From: Rostratula benghalensis
Taxonomy: Eukaryota; Chordata; Aves; Charadriiformes; Rostratulidae
Direction of reading: 5' to 3'
Assembly (NCBI GenBank): GCA_013399305.1
Contig: VXAI01000379.1
Coordinates: 254,532 to 318,531, forward strand
Length of the DNA stretch: 64,000 nt
Made by a program: the position numbers and the translations under genes. The notes under the pieces are model-generated. The model was not told the origin of the DNA, ran no database searches, and was given only the letters and a program-made list of their open reading frames with translations. This document shows positions 11,501 to 24,930 of this stretch, piece after piece; the first letter of the stretch is position 1; the number at the start of each line of letters is the position of its first letter.

Positions 11501-14500
11501 TTGAGAAGAGACAACATAAAGTAGCAGGGCTGGTTTGAGAAGCATGAGGGTCAGAGATGGAAAATTAGTTTCAATGTATATAATTAAAGGCTGAAAGCTG
11601 ATTAAATATGTCTTTACAGATGAAAAATATTATAGCAGTATGATTTTTATGTTGTTGAAAGTATTGTGAGGCAGTGAATAGGAGGTCTTAAATGCAGAGA
11701 AACTGAGTAGTGTATGGATCAGGTAAGGGATGACACTTAGGCTCATAATACTTGCAAGAAGCATGACCCTGTCAGGATCCTGACAGTGGTCCTGCAGAAA
11801 ACAGACCTTGGGTTTGTGGCCTTCTACTTAAGCAAGGATCTTGGAGGTTTGCAGAGTTTGTGTAAGACTGATGTTGGAAAGGGAAGAAGGACTCCAGACA
11901 GGCTGTGTCGTTGCCCTTCCCCAAGGGAGTCTGTTTCTCTGTTTAGGGAGGGAGACTTACCTTCCAGCTCACAACACCTTTTTCACAGCATGTTCACTGA
12001 ATTCCAGTCCTTGTGTCGTGATGGCCTTCATGGTAGGGGTGTCATGACTAAAACACAGGACTCCATGTGCTTCTTGCTGCTTGGTTCTCTTTGTCTCCTG
12101 AAGTAGTTTTTCTGTAGCAACTTACAGACAAGCCTGTGGATTAGGCACGCTAACCATAAAGATGATGAGAGAAATCACACACCTAATGCAGGTGCTTGCG
12201 TGTACAAACAGGAATAAGCTAATTTCCCTGCCTCTGTGAGGTCACCGGTAAGACTGAAATATGGGTGCTGTGTAAATGCTTTGATGTATGAGCCTTTTCC
12301 ATAGCACACACTCACACACATAGAGAAAAAAAAGGTGAAATAGATGCATTTTACTGCAACATATGTATGGACTGAATCATGGCATGAATCACCTTTTCCT
12401 TGGGATCTTCAGCTAGGAGACTGGAACAGCTCTCAGAGTGATTTCATCATATGGAGTGAATAAGAATACATCTTATAAATTATTAGATTTTGGCTGCTTT
12501 TTTGTTTTGTTTTCATCCAGCCACTGAGGGGGAAAAAAGGAAACAAAAGGCAGATTTTGATTGATCTGGTAAATATGGATGTGGCTGGAGCCAGGAAGAA
12601 TACATTAAATAAGTGATTGATGGCCTTGATTATGGTCAGCGTAGGGAGAACATTGGCTTTTGCTGTGACTGCAGCCTGCAGCCTCACTATTCCCTCACTT
12701 TCTGTCTGGCACAGCTTGTGCTTTTTCCTAAACAAGGCTGGAGAGACAAATAACAATAGAATTGTGATCACACTGATTTTGCAATGTTCAGTTGTCAAAT
12801 TCTTCTGTCAAAGACCCATCTTTACTGCAGTTCAACCTACCCACACGGTCAATCCAGATTTCAATATCTAGCTGACCACATTTGGTTTTTTAAATTGCTC
12901 CAGAAAGAAAGTCACAATTAATTTATATGGTTGCAAAGGAAGACATTTTCCAAACCACTTTAATTACAAAATTTAATTGGCTTTCAATTTGCCTGCTTTA
13001 CCATTTCCTTTGAGTTTTCAGCTAACATGACACTAGTATAATAGTGTAAATGTACCTCCTGCATGTATCTGGTCATGCCTCACCATAACCAAAATGCTTG
13101 TCTAACGCTGGAGCTGTGTACTGTAGGAGAATACTACTGTATGACAGGAATTCTCATGCATGAGTCCTTGGCCAGTGCATGGAGCAGAATGGAGAATTGT
13201 CAATCTCCTCAGGCAAATGAATATTTCTAGCATGTATGCAGCAAGTGAAGGTCACAGGCAGGCAGACTGGATGGGGGAGAGGAAACACAAAGATGACAAT
13301 AAGAAGAATAACAATGGCAAGATGTATGGATGGCCCTTTTAATTGTTTTTCTTCACTCCCATGAATGCCAAAATTGCCAGAAGGAGGTGTCTGTAGAAGC
13401 AGCTTAGGACAGGAAGAGAGGGGATGAAAGCTTTTGTGGAAGAAGGGAGATGGCTGATATGACTGAGTGGAAACAGCAAGGTAGGGAAACTAGTTGAGAT
13501 TTAGCAAGAGAAGACGCACAGCGGAAGATCTTCAAAAGTAGGACATTAGAACTCTTCAGAGGGCACTGATGAAACATTAAGAAAGGCAGATGCCACAGCC
13601 AGAATAGGAAAGATTACTTTGGCAGCAACATCCTGCCAGCCTAGCAAAAGGAGAAAACAGCCCTGTGAGGAAGACTCCAGTAGCTGAAGAGGGAAGTGAT
13701 TAGGCGTGTGTAAGTGGTCTGACTGAAGGGATGGAAAGGGAAGTCTAGATGGCTAAAATGCTGCAGCAGCTGTGGCTCATTTACTCCATCTTCTCACGGG
13801 AGGTGGGTTGGGAATCCACAGAAAATGATTGAATCTCAGTAGGGTAAGGACAGTCAAATGCACTGCAGGAGGTTTACACCAGACATAGTGATGTGCTGCT
13901 GCTTTTGCTGCCTGTGAAGGCACACTCTCTTCCACAGGGAAGGAGCGATTTGGGATATTTATCAGACTGGGAGCACACAGTCAAGGACTTTGTGGAGTCT
14001 CAGCTCATTCACTAGGCTAGTCCAACTCCTTCATCCTGTTGATGCAATGTCACATTCACTATATTGTTGTGCAGAATAAGCTTCTCCTTATTTGTGCAGA
14101 ACATGTACAAGTTAACACCACAATGGTGTAGTAGGTATCTGGCATTTGCACATAATTGCTGTGACCTGATACTTGTGTAACTAGAGGATGAAAATACTTT
14201 GCTTTATCTGAAGTGGATTTTCCATGTAATGACCATATAACTAAATTAGAGATGGATAAACTTGCTGAGATTTAATATGAGCTCATAGCAAAAAAATGTG
14301 TTTAAATAAACTTTATGTTCAGATAGGTCTTGACAACTGGCGAAAATGCTATTTCTCATTCTTTGCTAAGATATGATCTCATTACACATGAACAATCGCT
14401 ACAACACATGCAGTGAATGGCACAAGAAAACCCCCTTTCTGATATTATCTCTGGTTGTCAAGTGTTAGATGCAAGGCTAATGAGCTTTGATCCAAGTGGC

Positions 14501-17261
14501 AACCAATTTAATTCCTCCCATTATCTTGGCTGAATAGGGATACTTATTAAGTTTCCCCACACGTGCTCACAGTGGCACAAAGGCAATGAATCATTCTTAT
14601 GCTACAATAACAAAGCTGGGTTTGACTCTGTCCACCAAGGACCAAAGTTCTGATTCTTGCTATGCAGGGAAAACTCGGAACATAGATTGTTCCCAGAAGC
14701 AGGTGTCCAAGGAGAGCCACAACCAAGGGGATCTTGTATAGGTGGCACTCTGGTCCAAGGAGAGAAAGAAACTTAACTTACTGAGGCTACCAGTGTTGCT
14801 GCCACAAGTCTGATTACATTCTGGTAGGGAGGAAAATACAACAAACCCCAAACTTATCTTTGGGTCTTTTTATTTTTCTAGGTATGGAACTAACACCTTA
14901 GGCAAGGCTGCCCTGTGATCAATGCTGCAGGTTCAATAACTATAGCAGCAGCTTCTACTGCACTGCACTGATGATGTACACAGACCTTTCACTGATGGAA
15001 AATCAAAGGATACAATGCAATCCAAGTCCATGTGGAAGGAAAATGAAGAGGAAATACTGTTATGCAAGGGCACCCAGAGAGTCAGAAATGGCTTGTGTGC
15101 CTCAAGACCTTCTTCCGAAGAGATTGCAGAGGTCCTCAGATCAGGAGGTTATGCACCTCCCTAATTAGTAGAAAGTATCAAGCTCAGCTGATCTGTCATG
15201 GTCCTCTCAAAATACTTGTGTCTGCTGAAAAGAATCTTAGAATGCAGTCCTTAGTAACTGGTGCAGTTGCTAACTTTTGCTCATCTGGCTTGTGATTTTG
15301 TTTTATAAAAGCAAGCATGATGAAAGCTGGATTCTAGGACACAAAAAATAAAGAAACTGACATTCCCTTTCTTGAACCTCTGCATTATTTTTATTTTTTA
15401 CAGAGCAATGTGATGCCTTGGAGATGGAATGCCAACCCCAACCTTGAATGTCTCTTCTCAGCTTCTGTCAACTGTGTTTCCTTAACATTATTTCAAGATC
15501 ATTTAGGTATTTAATTCATCAGGCTGCAAAATCCTGCTAGTCTAGCAGGGCATTTCCCAAGCCATTATACATGTCTGTGTGTAAGTTCACACCCATTTGA
15601 TGTGCCAGCTACAGTTCACAATGATAAAGGAGGCTTTTCAAATATACTTCATTAATCAGACTCAAGGGACAATATTTCTCAGCTTGTCTCCAACAGTGTG
15701 TACCATGCAACATTGTTCTCCACCAGGTAGGAAACATCTGATATGAAAAATACCTCACCAGCAAACCATGCCGTTACAAATGTTCCTCCTCTACACTTAA
15801 AAGATAAAAAGGAGACTCTTGGGATTTTCATAACTAGCCCATCCCAGGCTACAATCTCGATCCGCCACATTTTCACAGCATTTCATGAAGTTTTATCAGT
15901 ACACTATGACTTAATCAATCTGACCTTTAGGAAGTGGCATAAAGCTAAAAGCCTGTGTAATTCTTCAACAATTAATCAGAGAGAATCAAAGGAAAGCAAT
16001 TTTCAAAAAGAAAGAAACAGAATAACAAATTGTAACAGGGCAAATATATAAGAATCACATGATTTTTCACCTGGGAAATTCCCCTGGAGGAGGCAGGTTA
16101 AAGAATTACCCAGCCATTGAGAGATAGGCACTGTATCTTTCCACATACCTAAGATCTTTCTAAGACCACAGACTAGACACCTTTTTAATACATCAAGACT
16201 GACAGCAGGTCTAATGTCTTCAATACTGAAACATCATTAAAAAAACCCAAACAACAAAGAAACGACAACAGCAAAAAACAAGAGCAGAGGGTTCTGCAGC
16301 TTCTCATTAATTTCCTAAGTCTTGTCACTTTCTAATTGCACAAGGTTTTGTATGGAGACAGGGAGGATACTCAACCGTCTCTCATCTGTCCTTATCACAC
16401 TGTAGGTAAACCTGCCAAGTTTTGGTCACTGAAAGGAGTCAGATTTGAAAAATGTACTCTGAATGATGGTTCAAATTTTCCATTTAAATGTACTGTGAAT
16501 CTTCAGAGTTTTATGTGAGACTGCTTCAGAATGCAGGAAACTCAAGCCAAAAATGGGGAGACACCCTGAAACTCAGTGAGACTTGGCAGTGCATTGACTC
16601 TGCTGGGGCAGGAACAAAGACTTGGCTAACAGCATATGCAATCTATTAAAATTTGTTCTTTGTGTGCGTAGACAGAGAGAAGGAGAGAGTGACAAAGGTA
16701 AGAACTCCAGCTCTCTCTTCTTGATTTCAGACAAAGTTTTTGCCCAGATTATCTGATAGCTAAAGGAGTCTGGAGAGAGCTAGACATTTTGAAGAATCAC
16801 TTCCCCCCGAGTTTTAACTTGGTACTCTCTCTGCTTTGTAGGAAACGCTCATTGACCACAATCTCTACAAACTTATTAAAGCATATGTAAAAGCAGATGC
16901 TATTACAGCAATTGTCTGCTGTATTATTGATGAAGAAATCTCTTTTTTTTTCAAGCTGGGATTTTTTTTGTTTGTTTTTGGGAGACAGAAGGTGTTTCAA
17001 ATTAAGCAGTTCACCTGCATCCTAAAAATGTATGGGTAACCTAAATGGGAATGGCAATGATTTCTCAGACCCTCCATGAAAATTATAATGGGTAGGCAAA
17101 GCCCTGGGACAAAGCCATTGACCTCCACTGAACTACAGCTAAGCATGCTCAGCCCTGAAGATGTTTTGACTCAGTGTCCTTTTCTTGGTGATTAAAGTCC
17201 TCTCTCCAACAGTCAAACAAAGAGTTTAAGGTACATGTGACATAAGCAAAAGGCAAGCATG
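11501..17261. other. Unannotated DNA, no gene recognised
   Basis: Both strands were read and no domain, RNA gene or repeat family was recognised. The frames at 11786-12106, 15743-16051 and elsewhere have no recognisable motif, signal sequence or compositional bias that would support coding. 13.3-13.8 kb is purine-rich on the plus strand. Confidence 0.6.
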
Positions 17262-17340
17262 GTTTTGAGCCCATGGCAGGGGGGTTGGAACTTGATGATC
17301 TTTAAGGTCCCTTCCAACTCTAACCATTCTATGATTCTAA
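17262..17340 (+). mobile_element. CR1 LINE 3'-tail fragment, copy B
   Basis: A short piece holds only the CR1 3' terminus on the plus strand: 'gatgatctttaaggtccctt', then 'ccaac', then 'ccattctatgattcta'. The extreme 5' truncation leaves about 80 bp. It sits about 230 bp upstream of the internal CR1 fragment C, on the same strand. Confidence 0.9.
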
Positions 17341-17572
17341 GAAAAAGAAAGCTAAAAACTTGGCCTAGTAGGAGGCAATGGTAAAACCACCTCTGATTTC
17401 AGTATTGCCAAGATTCCACCCTTAGTTTCAGAGAGTTAAGGCTTAGATAGTGGAGTAGTGAGGTTTGTCCTGGCCTCTCTGAACAGTCCCTCAAAAGCCC
17501 ATTTTTCATACTTTTGTCCTTTGGCCTTTCGAGAAGTAGTATGGAAACCAGTACACAAGAAAACTGGAAGGA

Positions 17573-17930
17573 GTGGCTCATACTCGTGGATGGTTGTGCT
17601 ACTATCCAGAGGGACCTCAGCAGGTTGGAGAATTGGGTTGAGAGGAGCCTCATTAAGTTCAACAATGGAAAATCTGAAGGCCTGCACCTAAGGAAGAATA
17701 ATCTCACACACCAGGACATGGTGGAGGCTGAGCAGCTGGAAAGAAGCTGTGCAAAAAAGGCCCTGGGGATTCTGATGGACAGTAAGTTTCCCACTAGCTG
17801 CCAATGCACCCTAGCAGCAAAGAAAACAAACAGCATCCTGGCCTGCATTAGGAGAACTATTGCCACTAGGTAGAGGGAGGTGATCCCTCCCTCCCACAGC
17901 ACCATGGGCTACTGAGGACATGGGAGATAT
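17573..17930 (+). pseudogene. CR1 LINE reverse transcriptase fragment, copy C
   Basis: Plus-strand translation over about 17575-17873 gives CR1 reverse-transcriptase C-terminal sequence. Landmarks are 'CATIQRDLSRLENWVERSL', 'KFNNGKSEGLHL', 'CTLAAKKTNSILACIRRTIA' and then a stop. This part of ORF2 lies after the catalytic box, which is missing here. The CR1 3' region and tail do not follow, so this is an internal piece. The 168-codon minus-strand frame over the same place (17399-17905) is its antisense shadow. Confidence 0.85.
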
Positions 17931-18136
17931 CCCTTGATTTGGGTTGGAATTAGAGTGAAATGCTACATCTCAGTCAGACCAAGGACTTGGATTTGGTCTT
18001 CTGTAGACAACAGCAGTACTCTGGAGAAAGCAGGTAGAATGCATTTAATGTTTTATAAATAGTCCAGACAGAAGTTTTATGGAAGCATATCCCAAATTTT
18101 TTTTTGGGAAAAGATTTCTAAACTGTTTTAGTTATG

Positions 18137-18224
18137 NNNNNNNNNNNNNNNNNNNNNNNNNNNNNNNNNNNNNNNNNNNNNNNNNNNNNNNNNNNNNNNN
18201 NNNNNNNNNNNNNNNNNNNNNNNN
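18137..18224. other. Assembly gap (88 N)
   Basis: A run of 88 undetermined bases. Any open frame drawn across it (for example 18079-18285) is an artefact. Confidence 0.99.
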
Positions 18225-20710
18225 ATGCAACTGTTTATCTTTTTCTTGCTTTAAGACAAAAGATAGACATATCTCCAGTTATTGAACAAAATTACTCCAC
18301 CAACACATCATGAAGAAATGCTTCTAGGTTTTTAATATAAACAAGTGTGTCTAGTTTATACAAGGACATCAGACATGGTAAAGTCATCTTGAACAATTAC
18401 TTGCTGCACTACATCTGCTAGAAATTTTTATCCTTACTCAGAAAGCTGAGGATACATCTCCACAGATGTCTGTAGAGTACAGTATAGTACTTCATCCCAC
18501 ACAACTCTCTATGCAGCCAAGTCTAGATAAGGCTACCATGCATCTGTTTTTTCCAGACATGTCTCCCTTTTCCATTCAGAAATGATGTTTATCTCTAGGT
18601 TTTTGGATGCCTGGTTGGAGCACAGAGCTGAGCACCAAAGAACAGAAAATCTTTGAGACTGAAACTACTGCCTATGCTGTGTGAATAGTCCACCAGTTAT
18701 TGCCACAAGCCAAACAGACACACTAAGGCCAATGTCCCTAGACAGTACTGGACTCGCCATGCACATCAGTAAGTGTTTCTGTCATAGGAATCTCAGATAT
18801 GGCACCTTGGTACCTTAGCTGCTTCCAGTGCCTTATTTATGATGCTTATATATGGTGCAGGTCTTGCTATTCCTCACCACAGCATGCAGTGGGAACACAG
18901 CTGCCATCAGTGTGGGAACAGATGTGGCCTATTCATTATGGTACCCTGCTTCAAAGCATGCCAAGATCCTTCTCAGAAAAATTGGTCATGAAGGACATTA
19001 GGAGTGTAACATGCCTGTAGGGGTACGTTTCTCCTTAACACTGTCATTAGGTTTATGGCTCCAGTCACACAATTGTAAGACCTTTTCTATTTCTTTTCTT
19101 CTCCCTCAAATCCCCATTGCTTCTTTAGGTGTCTAACTGGCCCACTATACATTATAAAAATGAGGTTGTTTTATTGGTTGTAAATGTCTTGTTGTTCAGT
19201 TTCATGTCCCCATGCTTTTGTTTTGTAGCAAAGGCAACCTTCCTTACAGCATTAATTATTTTGTACACTTCTGTCATGCTGTCACTTCTTTTTCCTCTCT
19301 ACTCTAAGCATCTCTGCACTTTCCGTGTTTTCCTTACATAAACCCTCAATTTCTATTCCTCCAACCATTTTTGTCATGTATGAGAGGACATGAGAGAACA
19401 GAGAGAACATGTTACTGGTTTATATAATTATACTATGTTATTTTCAATTTTGTTTTCCATCCCTTTCCTGCTACATTCTACCAGTTTGCCAACACTTTTG
19501 CTGCACACAGAGCAGATGGTTTGGCTAAGATGTCCGCTGTGACACTTTTTTTCTTCTCTACGGTTGTGATTAATTTAAAGCCAAGAAATATGTTATTCTC
19601 ATTTTTTATTCCAACTTGCATTAATTTGCCTTTGTCTGCAAGGGATTTAATCTGCCATCAAGCTACCTACCTTCCTCTACTCCACTAGAAGTGGGCAGAC
19701 TCATCTTACTCACAGACTCATCTCACTTGGACTATATTATCTATGTCCATGCAATTTTCAACTCTTACCTCCTTACAGTGCTGCTTGTTTTCTAAGAGGC
19801 TCTTTTCTTGAAAAGCAGAAATTTTGTCCCTGTTTCACAGTTTCTTTGAAATGGTCTGTATTAGCAGAAGCACCCCATGCAGTGACACAGACACGCTAAC
19901 TTAGTGCGACAGCTTTTTTCCTGAAGGTAGAGTGAAAGAGAAACAACAGTCAGCACAAATTAAGCAATTGTGGTACATTGATGAACATAATCTTGCTTCA
20001 GAGTTTTAGACTCTGGTGCTGGTTTTCTAATGAAAATGAGGACTTTCCCACCCTGTTCCTCAAAACCAGGGGGAAGATCTTTATTCCCCAGCAGGAGAAA
20101 CACTGCGGAGTCTGGAAACAACCTCACACAGGATTGCCAGGAAAGCTGTCACTCTCAGAGCTACAACATCCACAGGGCTATAGTGAATGTGGCAGCATTA
20201 AATATAACGAGAATGTTTTATATTGTGAAGAGGAGTTGTGGCTATGCAGAAGCTTAGCGACTGATGACGGAGATGCAGAAACAAGAGAAAGTGCCATATG
20301 TGGTGATAAGCAAGGGGCAAAGTGGCGAGAGAGGAAAGGAAGATGCCCATCACTTTCACAGGTCCAGCTGGGCTTGCTCCCTTCTGAGAAATGCAGCTGG
20401 AGTTTCTCCATATTTCCTTGATTTTGGTTTGCTAAATAAGAAGACATAAAATGCTTTTGTCACTCCCAGTGTAAGCAGCCCATCCTACAGCTCACCAGCT
20501 TAGTCTATAACGCAAGTGCTCGGGAGGCAATCCCAAAGCAAACTCCAGTTCCCAGCATTGCTTCGCTACCCTGAGGTCCTCTCCATGCTCCCTGACTCCC
20601 CAAACCAGCCTTTGCCTCTGCCTCTCAAGAGTTCATGTGCTGTTCCATGTAGGTATTCCCCAATAGGACTGGCCAGCTGGCAATAAGGGTAGTTAAGGAG
20701 CAGGTCCTTG
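18225..20710. other. Unannotated DNA
   Basis: No gene recognised. The longest frame is 147 codons at 19978-20421 on the plus strand. It overlaps an 89-codon minus frame and shows no known domain, membrane segment or repeat, so I do not call it a gene. Confidence 0.55.
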
Positions 20711-20844
20711 CATGGGTATGCTAAGGAGTGACACAGACTTCATCTTTTTGTGCCATAAGACACAAAATACACATTGCATGGGTATGGTAAAGAGTGACAC
20801 AGACCTGACCTTTTTGTGCCATGAGACAAACAAAATACACATTG
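20711..20844 (+). repeat. Two-unit tandem duplication, about 67 bp per unit
   Basis: Unit 1 (20711-20776) and unit 2 (20777-20844) both begin 'catgggtatg', share 'gagtgacacagac' and 'tttttgtgccat', and end 'aaaatacacattg'. They differ by a few substitutions and a 3-4 base indel. This is a diverged local tandem duplication with no coding content seen. Confidence 0.9.
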
Positions 20845-22779
20845 CCATCCAGGATAAGCACTGATTTGAGTGAAGTCTTGGTTAGGATTTTTCAAATTGT
20901 GTAACCTATTCCTGTCATTGGAGTAAATTATCGAAATAAAATTTTAGACTTCAGCAAAGTTGCTTATCATTGAACATTATGACAATCTACGCATTGCAAA
21001 TGTTATTGCCAGTTCACATCGCTCTTTAATTCCTTCAAATCTCTGGATGTCTATAGTCCCACTCTGGAGACTTTACTGCTGTTTCCCATTTCTTCCATTT
21101 TACATTTTGAATTCTCAGGCTCTGGCAAGTATTGTTAACTTTGTTGCTTGGAAAGCAGTAGGTATTTCCCTGGTATATCAGTGATTGACTTTAGCAAATG
21201 TTTTATCAGAGTTAGCATGAGAACAGGAAAATTGCAGTATCCAAACACTGTGATCAGTTGCCTCTGCCCAAACCTCTTTAGCATCTGGGAGTAAAATATG
21301 TCTCTGCATAATCTGTTTCCCATTGCGGTTTTAAAGGTCTGCAACATTTTTACAGGCTCAAGGACCAACGTAACTCAAGACTAAACTGTGTTGGCTCACC
21401 CTGGGGTAACCCCTATAAATGACAAACAAATCAGCATTTCACAGTTAAAAAACAACACCAAGTGTTCTACAAAATCCCCCAGAAGTTTACTGCAATGATG
21501 CTAACAATGCTAGACATTAAGGCAAGGAATTTCCTTTTTGCATTTCAAGAGAAAAAACACCACAGCTGTTTCTTAGTGGATTCCCAGCCAAGTTGAAAAG
21601 GTCACTGAACCCAGCCATGATGTAACACTAAATACTATGAATGGTGACTTCCCAAACCAGCATTTCTCCAGAGCATTTCTCCAGAGCAGTATCCAATAAT
21701 AGTTTTCACCCACAAAGAAGGTATTTATCTAGTGCATCTCTTGCACTAAAGTCTCACCTAAAATGAGTTGCAAGAGTCTTTGCTCTTCTACTGGCTAAAC
21801 TGTTGGCAGTAGATGATTGTTAACAGGCTCAAAGGAATAGGGAAAATCTGTTTGTGAAATTGATGTGCTTTACCTTCAAATACTAGGAAGTGTGTACAAC
21901 TAAGAGAAAATACTATCTTAGCTTCAACACTTACTGTATAATCTATTGTGTGCTTGATTAGAAATTGCAAGTATCATTATTTCACATTCCGGTCAAAACA
22001 TCAAAGTTATTACATAGCCTAAACAGGAAAGGAACAAGCCAGGGGCCAGAGGAGCTTGACGCCCTACATAATGGGGCAGCAATGGAGAATGGGACAGTAA
22101 GTGAATGCATGGCCAAAAACCTGTGTGCAGGTCATCATCTCCCCTCCTGTGTGGCAAGAGCTGGTGGCCAGGGAGGGACTGAGCAGCAGAAGAAACATTA
22201 CTGAGACAACTATTAACATTTGCACAGGCACTCCCTATCTCCGCTGAACTGGCATCACTGGGAACCCATGGAGATGCAGCTTACCAGGAGTGGAAGCACC
22301 TGAGAAGCAGTGCTGAGAGCTGATGTGAGGGGTCAGCCAGGCTCATACCTCCTTCAGGTATGACAGTGAAGGTAACAGGACAGTGAAGAAAAGCAGTCAT
22401 CTGCAGTTATTTCTTCTTATTTATTAGGCAGTCAGAAAATAGAACTCTGTTGTCCACAGAATGAATTTCTCCCAACAGAATTTCCCTTTTTAGCAGGCAT
22501 CCATTTATACAGCCTACATTTTGAAGGGTTAAATTATTGCATGAGTGGCATCTACCACTACGCATAAGGTTACCTGGGAGCTGTATGGCTAGATTCAAGC
22601 TGTTCAAGCCATTTGACCTTAGCTCATGATTAACCTTACCTATTGCTTGTAGTAGTTCCTACTTCTGCAGCACTGGTCCTCCATATACCCAGGCACAGGG
22701 ATTTTTGGGATGCAGTGCCAGGTGGGCAAGGAGGCACGTTTCAGAACTCACTGCAATACACCAGCGTACACAGAAGAGG
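20845..22779. other. Unannotated DNA
   Basis: No gene or element recognised. A 13-base motif ('gcatttctccaga') is repeated in tandem near 21660-21687. Confidence 0.6.
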
Positions 22780-23098
22780 GAGGGCAGGTGTAAAGAGGAT
22801 GGGGTCAGACTCTTCTCAGTGGAGCCTGGTGACAGGGCAAGGGGCAACGGACACAAGCTGAAACACAGGAAGTTCTGTCGGAACATGCAGAAAAACTTCC
22901 TTACTTTGAGGGTGACAGAGCACTGGAAGAGGCTGCCCAGGGAAGTTGTGGAGTGTCCCTTTCTGGAGATATTCAAAACACATCCATCTGAATGTGTTCC
23001 TGTCCAGGCTGTTCTAGATGAACCTGCTTTGGCATGGGGGTTGGAGTAAATGCTCTCTGAAGGTGCCTTCTGACCCCTATGATTCTGTGATTCTATGA
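22780..23098 (+). mobile_element. CR1 LINE, 5'-truncated copy D
   Basis: Plus-strand CR1 holds the end of ORF2 and the complete 3' end. Translation shows '[13 protein letters not shown]', '[11 protein letters not shown]' and '[16 protein letters not shown]', the conserved CR1 tail. It closes with 'atgattctgtgattctatga', the 8-bp-type terminal repeats of CR1. The frame runs 22705-23049, but only from about 22780 does it look like CR1. The overlapping 163-codon minus frame is antisense noise. Confidence 0.93.
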
Positions 23099-24616
23099 AA
23101 ACAGCCACTGTCATAAAAGAACAGCTAGTTCTGGAAAGGATAGTGTCCAACTGACCACGTTGTCATTGATAATAGCAAAGCAAAACAGTCATTACAATGT
23201 CCACATTTGCACATAAGGAGAGAGGCAAAATGTAAACCAGACTGTATTTGCTGTCTTGAAGGGTTATTTCCAAATGTTCCCTCTCTGCCGCAAGCTAAAC
23301 AAACTTTGTGTACTTTTGCACTTATTTCAGGTGTTCAATGAGCAGCTTTTATTTCAAGCACATTCACATTGAATCTCCTTCTTCCTGACTCAAATTACAG
23401 AAGATTTTGAAGAGGAAGTGTACGTTGGTAAACAGAATATCAAAAGCAAAAAGAAAAGAAGAAAAAAAAAAATGTCCTTACATCTGCACTTCCTACGTGT
23501 CCGAAGTACCTAGCTTGCCCTGAACACAGCTTTATGGGGCAGATGGCAACTTTTATCTCCCTTCTTATTTATGATGAATGAAGACAGACAGAAAGGAGTT
23601 TGTCTGCAAAATCTTTGCATTAGAAACCTATGTGTTCTTTTCCTGTGTAAACTCTGTAGAGGTAGAAAGTCAGTGAGGGCACACTATTAAAACAGGATTG
23701 AAAAAAAGATCTGGAGAGACATTTAAATGGAAAAACATCTTCAAGATTTAGCTGGCTGTGAATCTAAATCTCATTTTTTGACAGCTCTTGGGAATTCGGA
23801 ACCTGGTCTCGCTACCAACTGCAGGACTGAGCAGAGATGCCAAAAAAAGGTATCCCACAAAAGGCAGCCCACCTGAGTACCAACTGTGACAAAATTTTGA
23901 TGACACACCACTAGTACAGCTATATGGGACTTCTCAGACCAATGAGTAGAGGCAGAAGACTTCATGCCTACCTATATAAAGACAACACAAATCACTCAAG
24001 TGCTTTGGCCATGATATCCTTAATTTCTGAAAAGCCCTATGTATAGTTACATGTGTATACACAGGAAATGTCCAGCAACCCACAAAGCTTTGAAGAAAGA
24101 AATTTTTAATATTTAGATTACTCACTTCATAACTCAGGTAGAAAACCATCCACATTNAAAAAAAAAAAAAGTTAAAACCAAAATTAAATACAGTTTCAGG
24201 TCCTTATTATTATGCGTGTTAAGAGAATAACACACAATTCCAGTGGTAGAGAGAAAATCAATTTTGTGTCATTTATATGATTAACTTGTGGCCTCATTGT
24301 GAAATTGGATTTTTTTTCTGCTTGCTAGCTGCCCTCCTTTCTCAGATACTTAACTGTTCTGAAGTTTACCTTTCCCACAGTTTGTCTATCATTAAACCTT
24401 CCTTAGTGACCGATGAGGAGCCACTTCATTGTCATGCATGTTTCTGGATTTGAAGGTGGGAACCTAAAAGGAATATACATAGATAACCCCCATTACATTA
24501 TACTCCATTCTGATAGCCAATTAAAGAAAAAAAAAAACCACACTAGATTACCTTCTTCATTATTATTTTCTATGTTATAGAGAATAGCAATGGAATAGAA
24601 ATTTGTCACAGTCTGA
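23099..24616. other. Unannotated DNA, with one undetermined base
   Basis: No gene recognised. A single N at 24157 directly precedes an A homopolymer, probably a sequencing or consensus failure in the run. Confidence 0.6.
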
Positions 24617-24930
24617 GATATAGAATCATAGAATCATTCAGGTTGGAAAAGACCTTTGGGATCAACAAGCCCAACAACAGCCCTACTTAATGAAGTTCTC
24701 CCCTACACCATTTCCCCCAACACCACATCTGAAGGACTCTTAAACACATTCAGGGATGGTCACTCAATCACCTCCCTGGGCAGCCCATTCCAGTGTCTGA
24801 CCACCCTTTCTGTGAAAAATTCTTTCCTAATGTCCAGCTTAATCCTACCCTGTTGCAGCTTGAAGCCATTCCCTCTTGTTCTATCACTAATTACCTCTGA
24901 GAAGAGACAAGATCAATTGACAAGAACAAG
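24617..24930 (-). mobile_element. CR1 LINE, 5'-truncated copy E
   Basis: The left edge has the CR1 3' tail ('tagaatcatagaatcattca' then 'ggttggaaaagacctttggg'), followed by the 3' region. Blocks such as 'cctccctgggcagcccattc' and 'cagcttgaagccattccctc' lie on the plus strand, which makes the element minus-oriented. Homology ends near the run of T at about 24938. No functional ORF is left. Confidence 0.92.

Noticed and set aside
17399..17905. 168-codon minus-strand ORF
   Set aside because: Antisense to the CR1 reverse-transcriptase fragment C. It exists because the sense strand was once coding.
18079..18285. ORF spanning the run of N
   Set aside because: The frame is an artefact of translating undetermined bases.
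19978..20421. 147-codon plus-strand ORF, among the longest in the window
   Set aside because: No recognisable domain, overlapping frames on both strands, no composition shift. Most likely chance.
22659..23150. 163-codon minus-strand ORF
   Set aside because: Antisense to the CR1 ORF2 tail in copy D.
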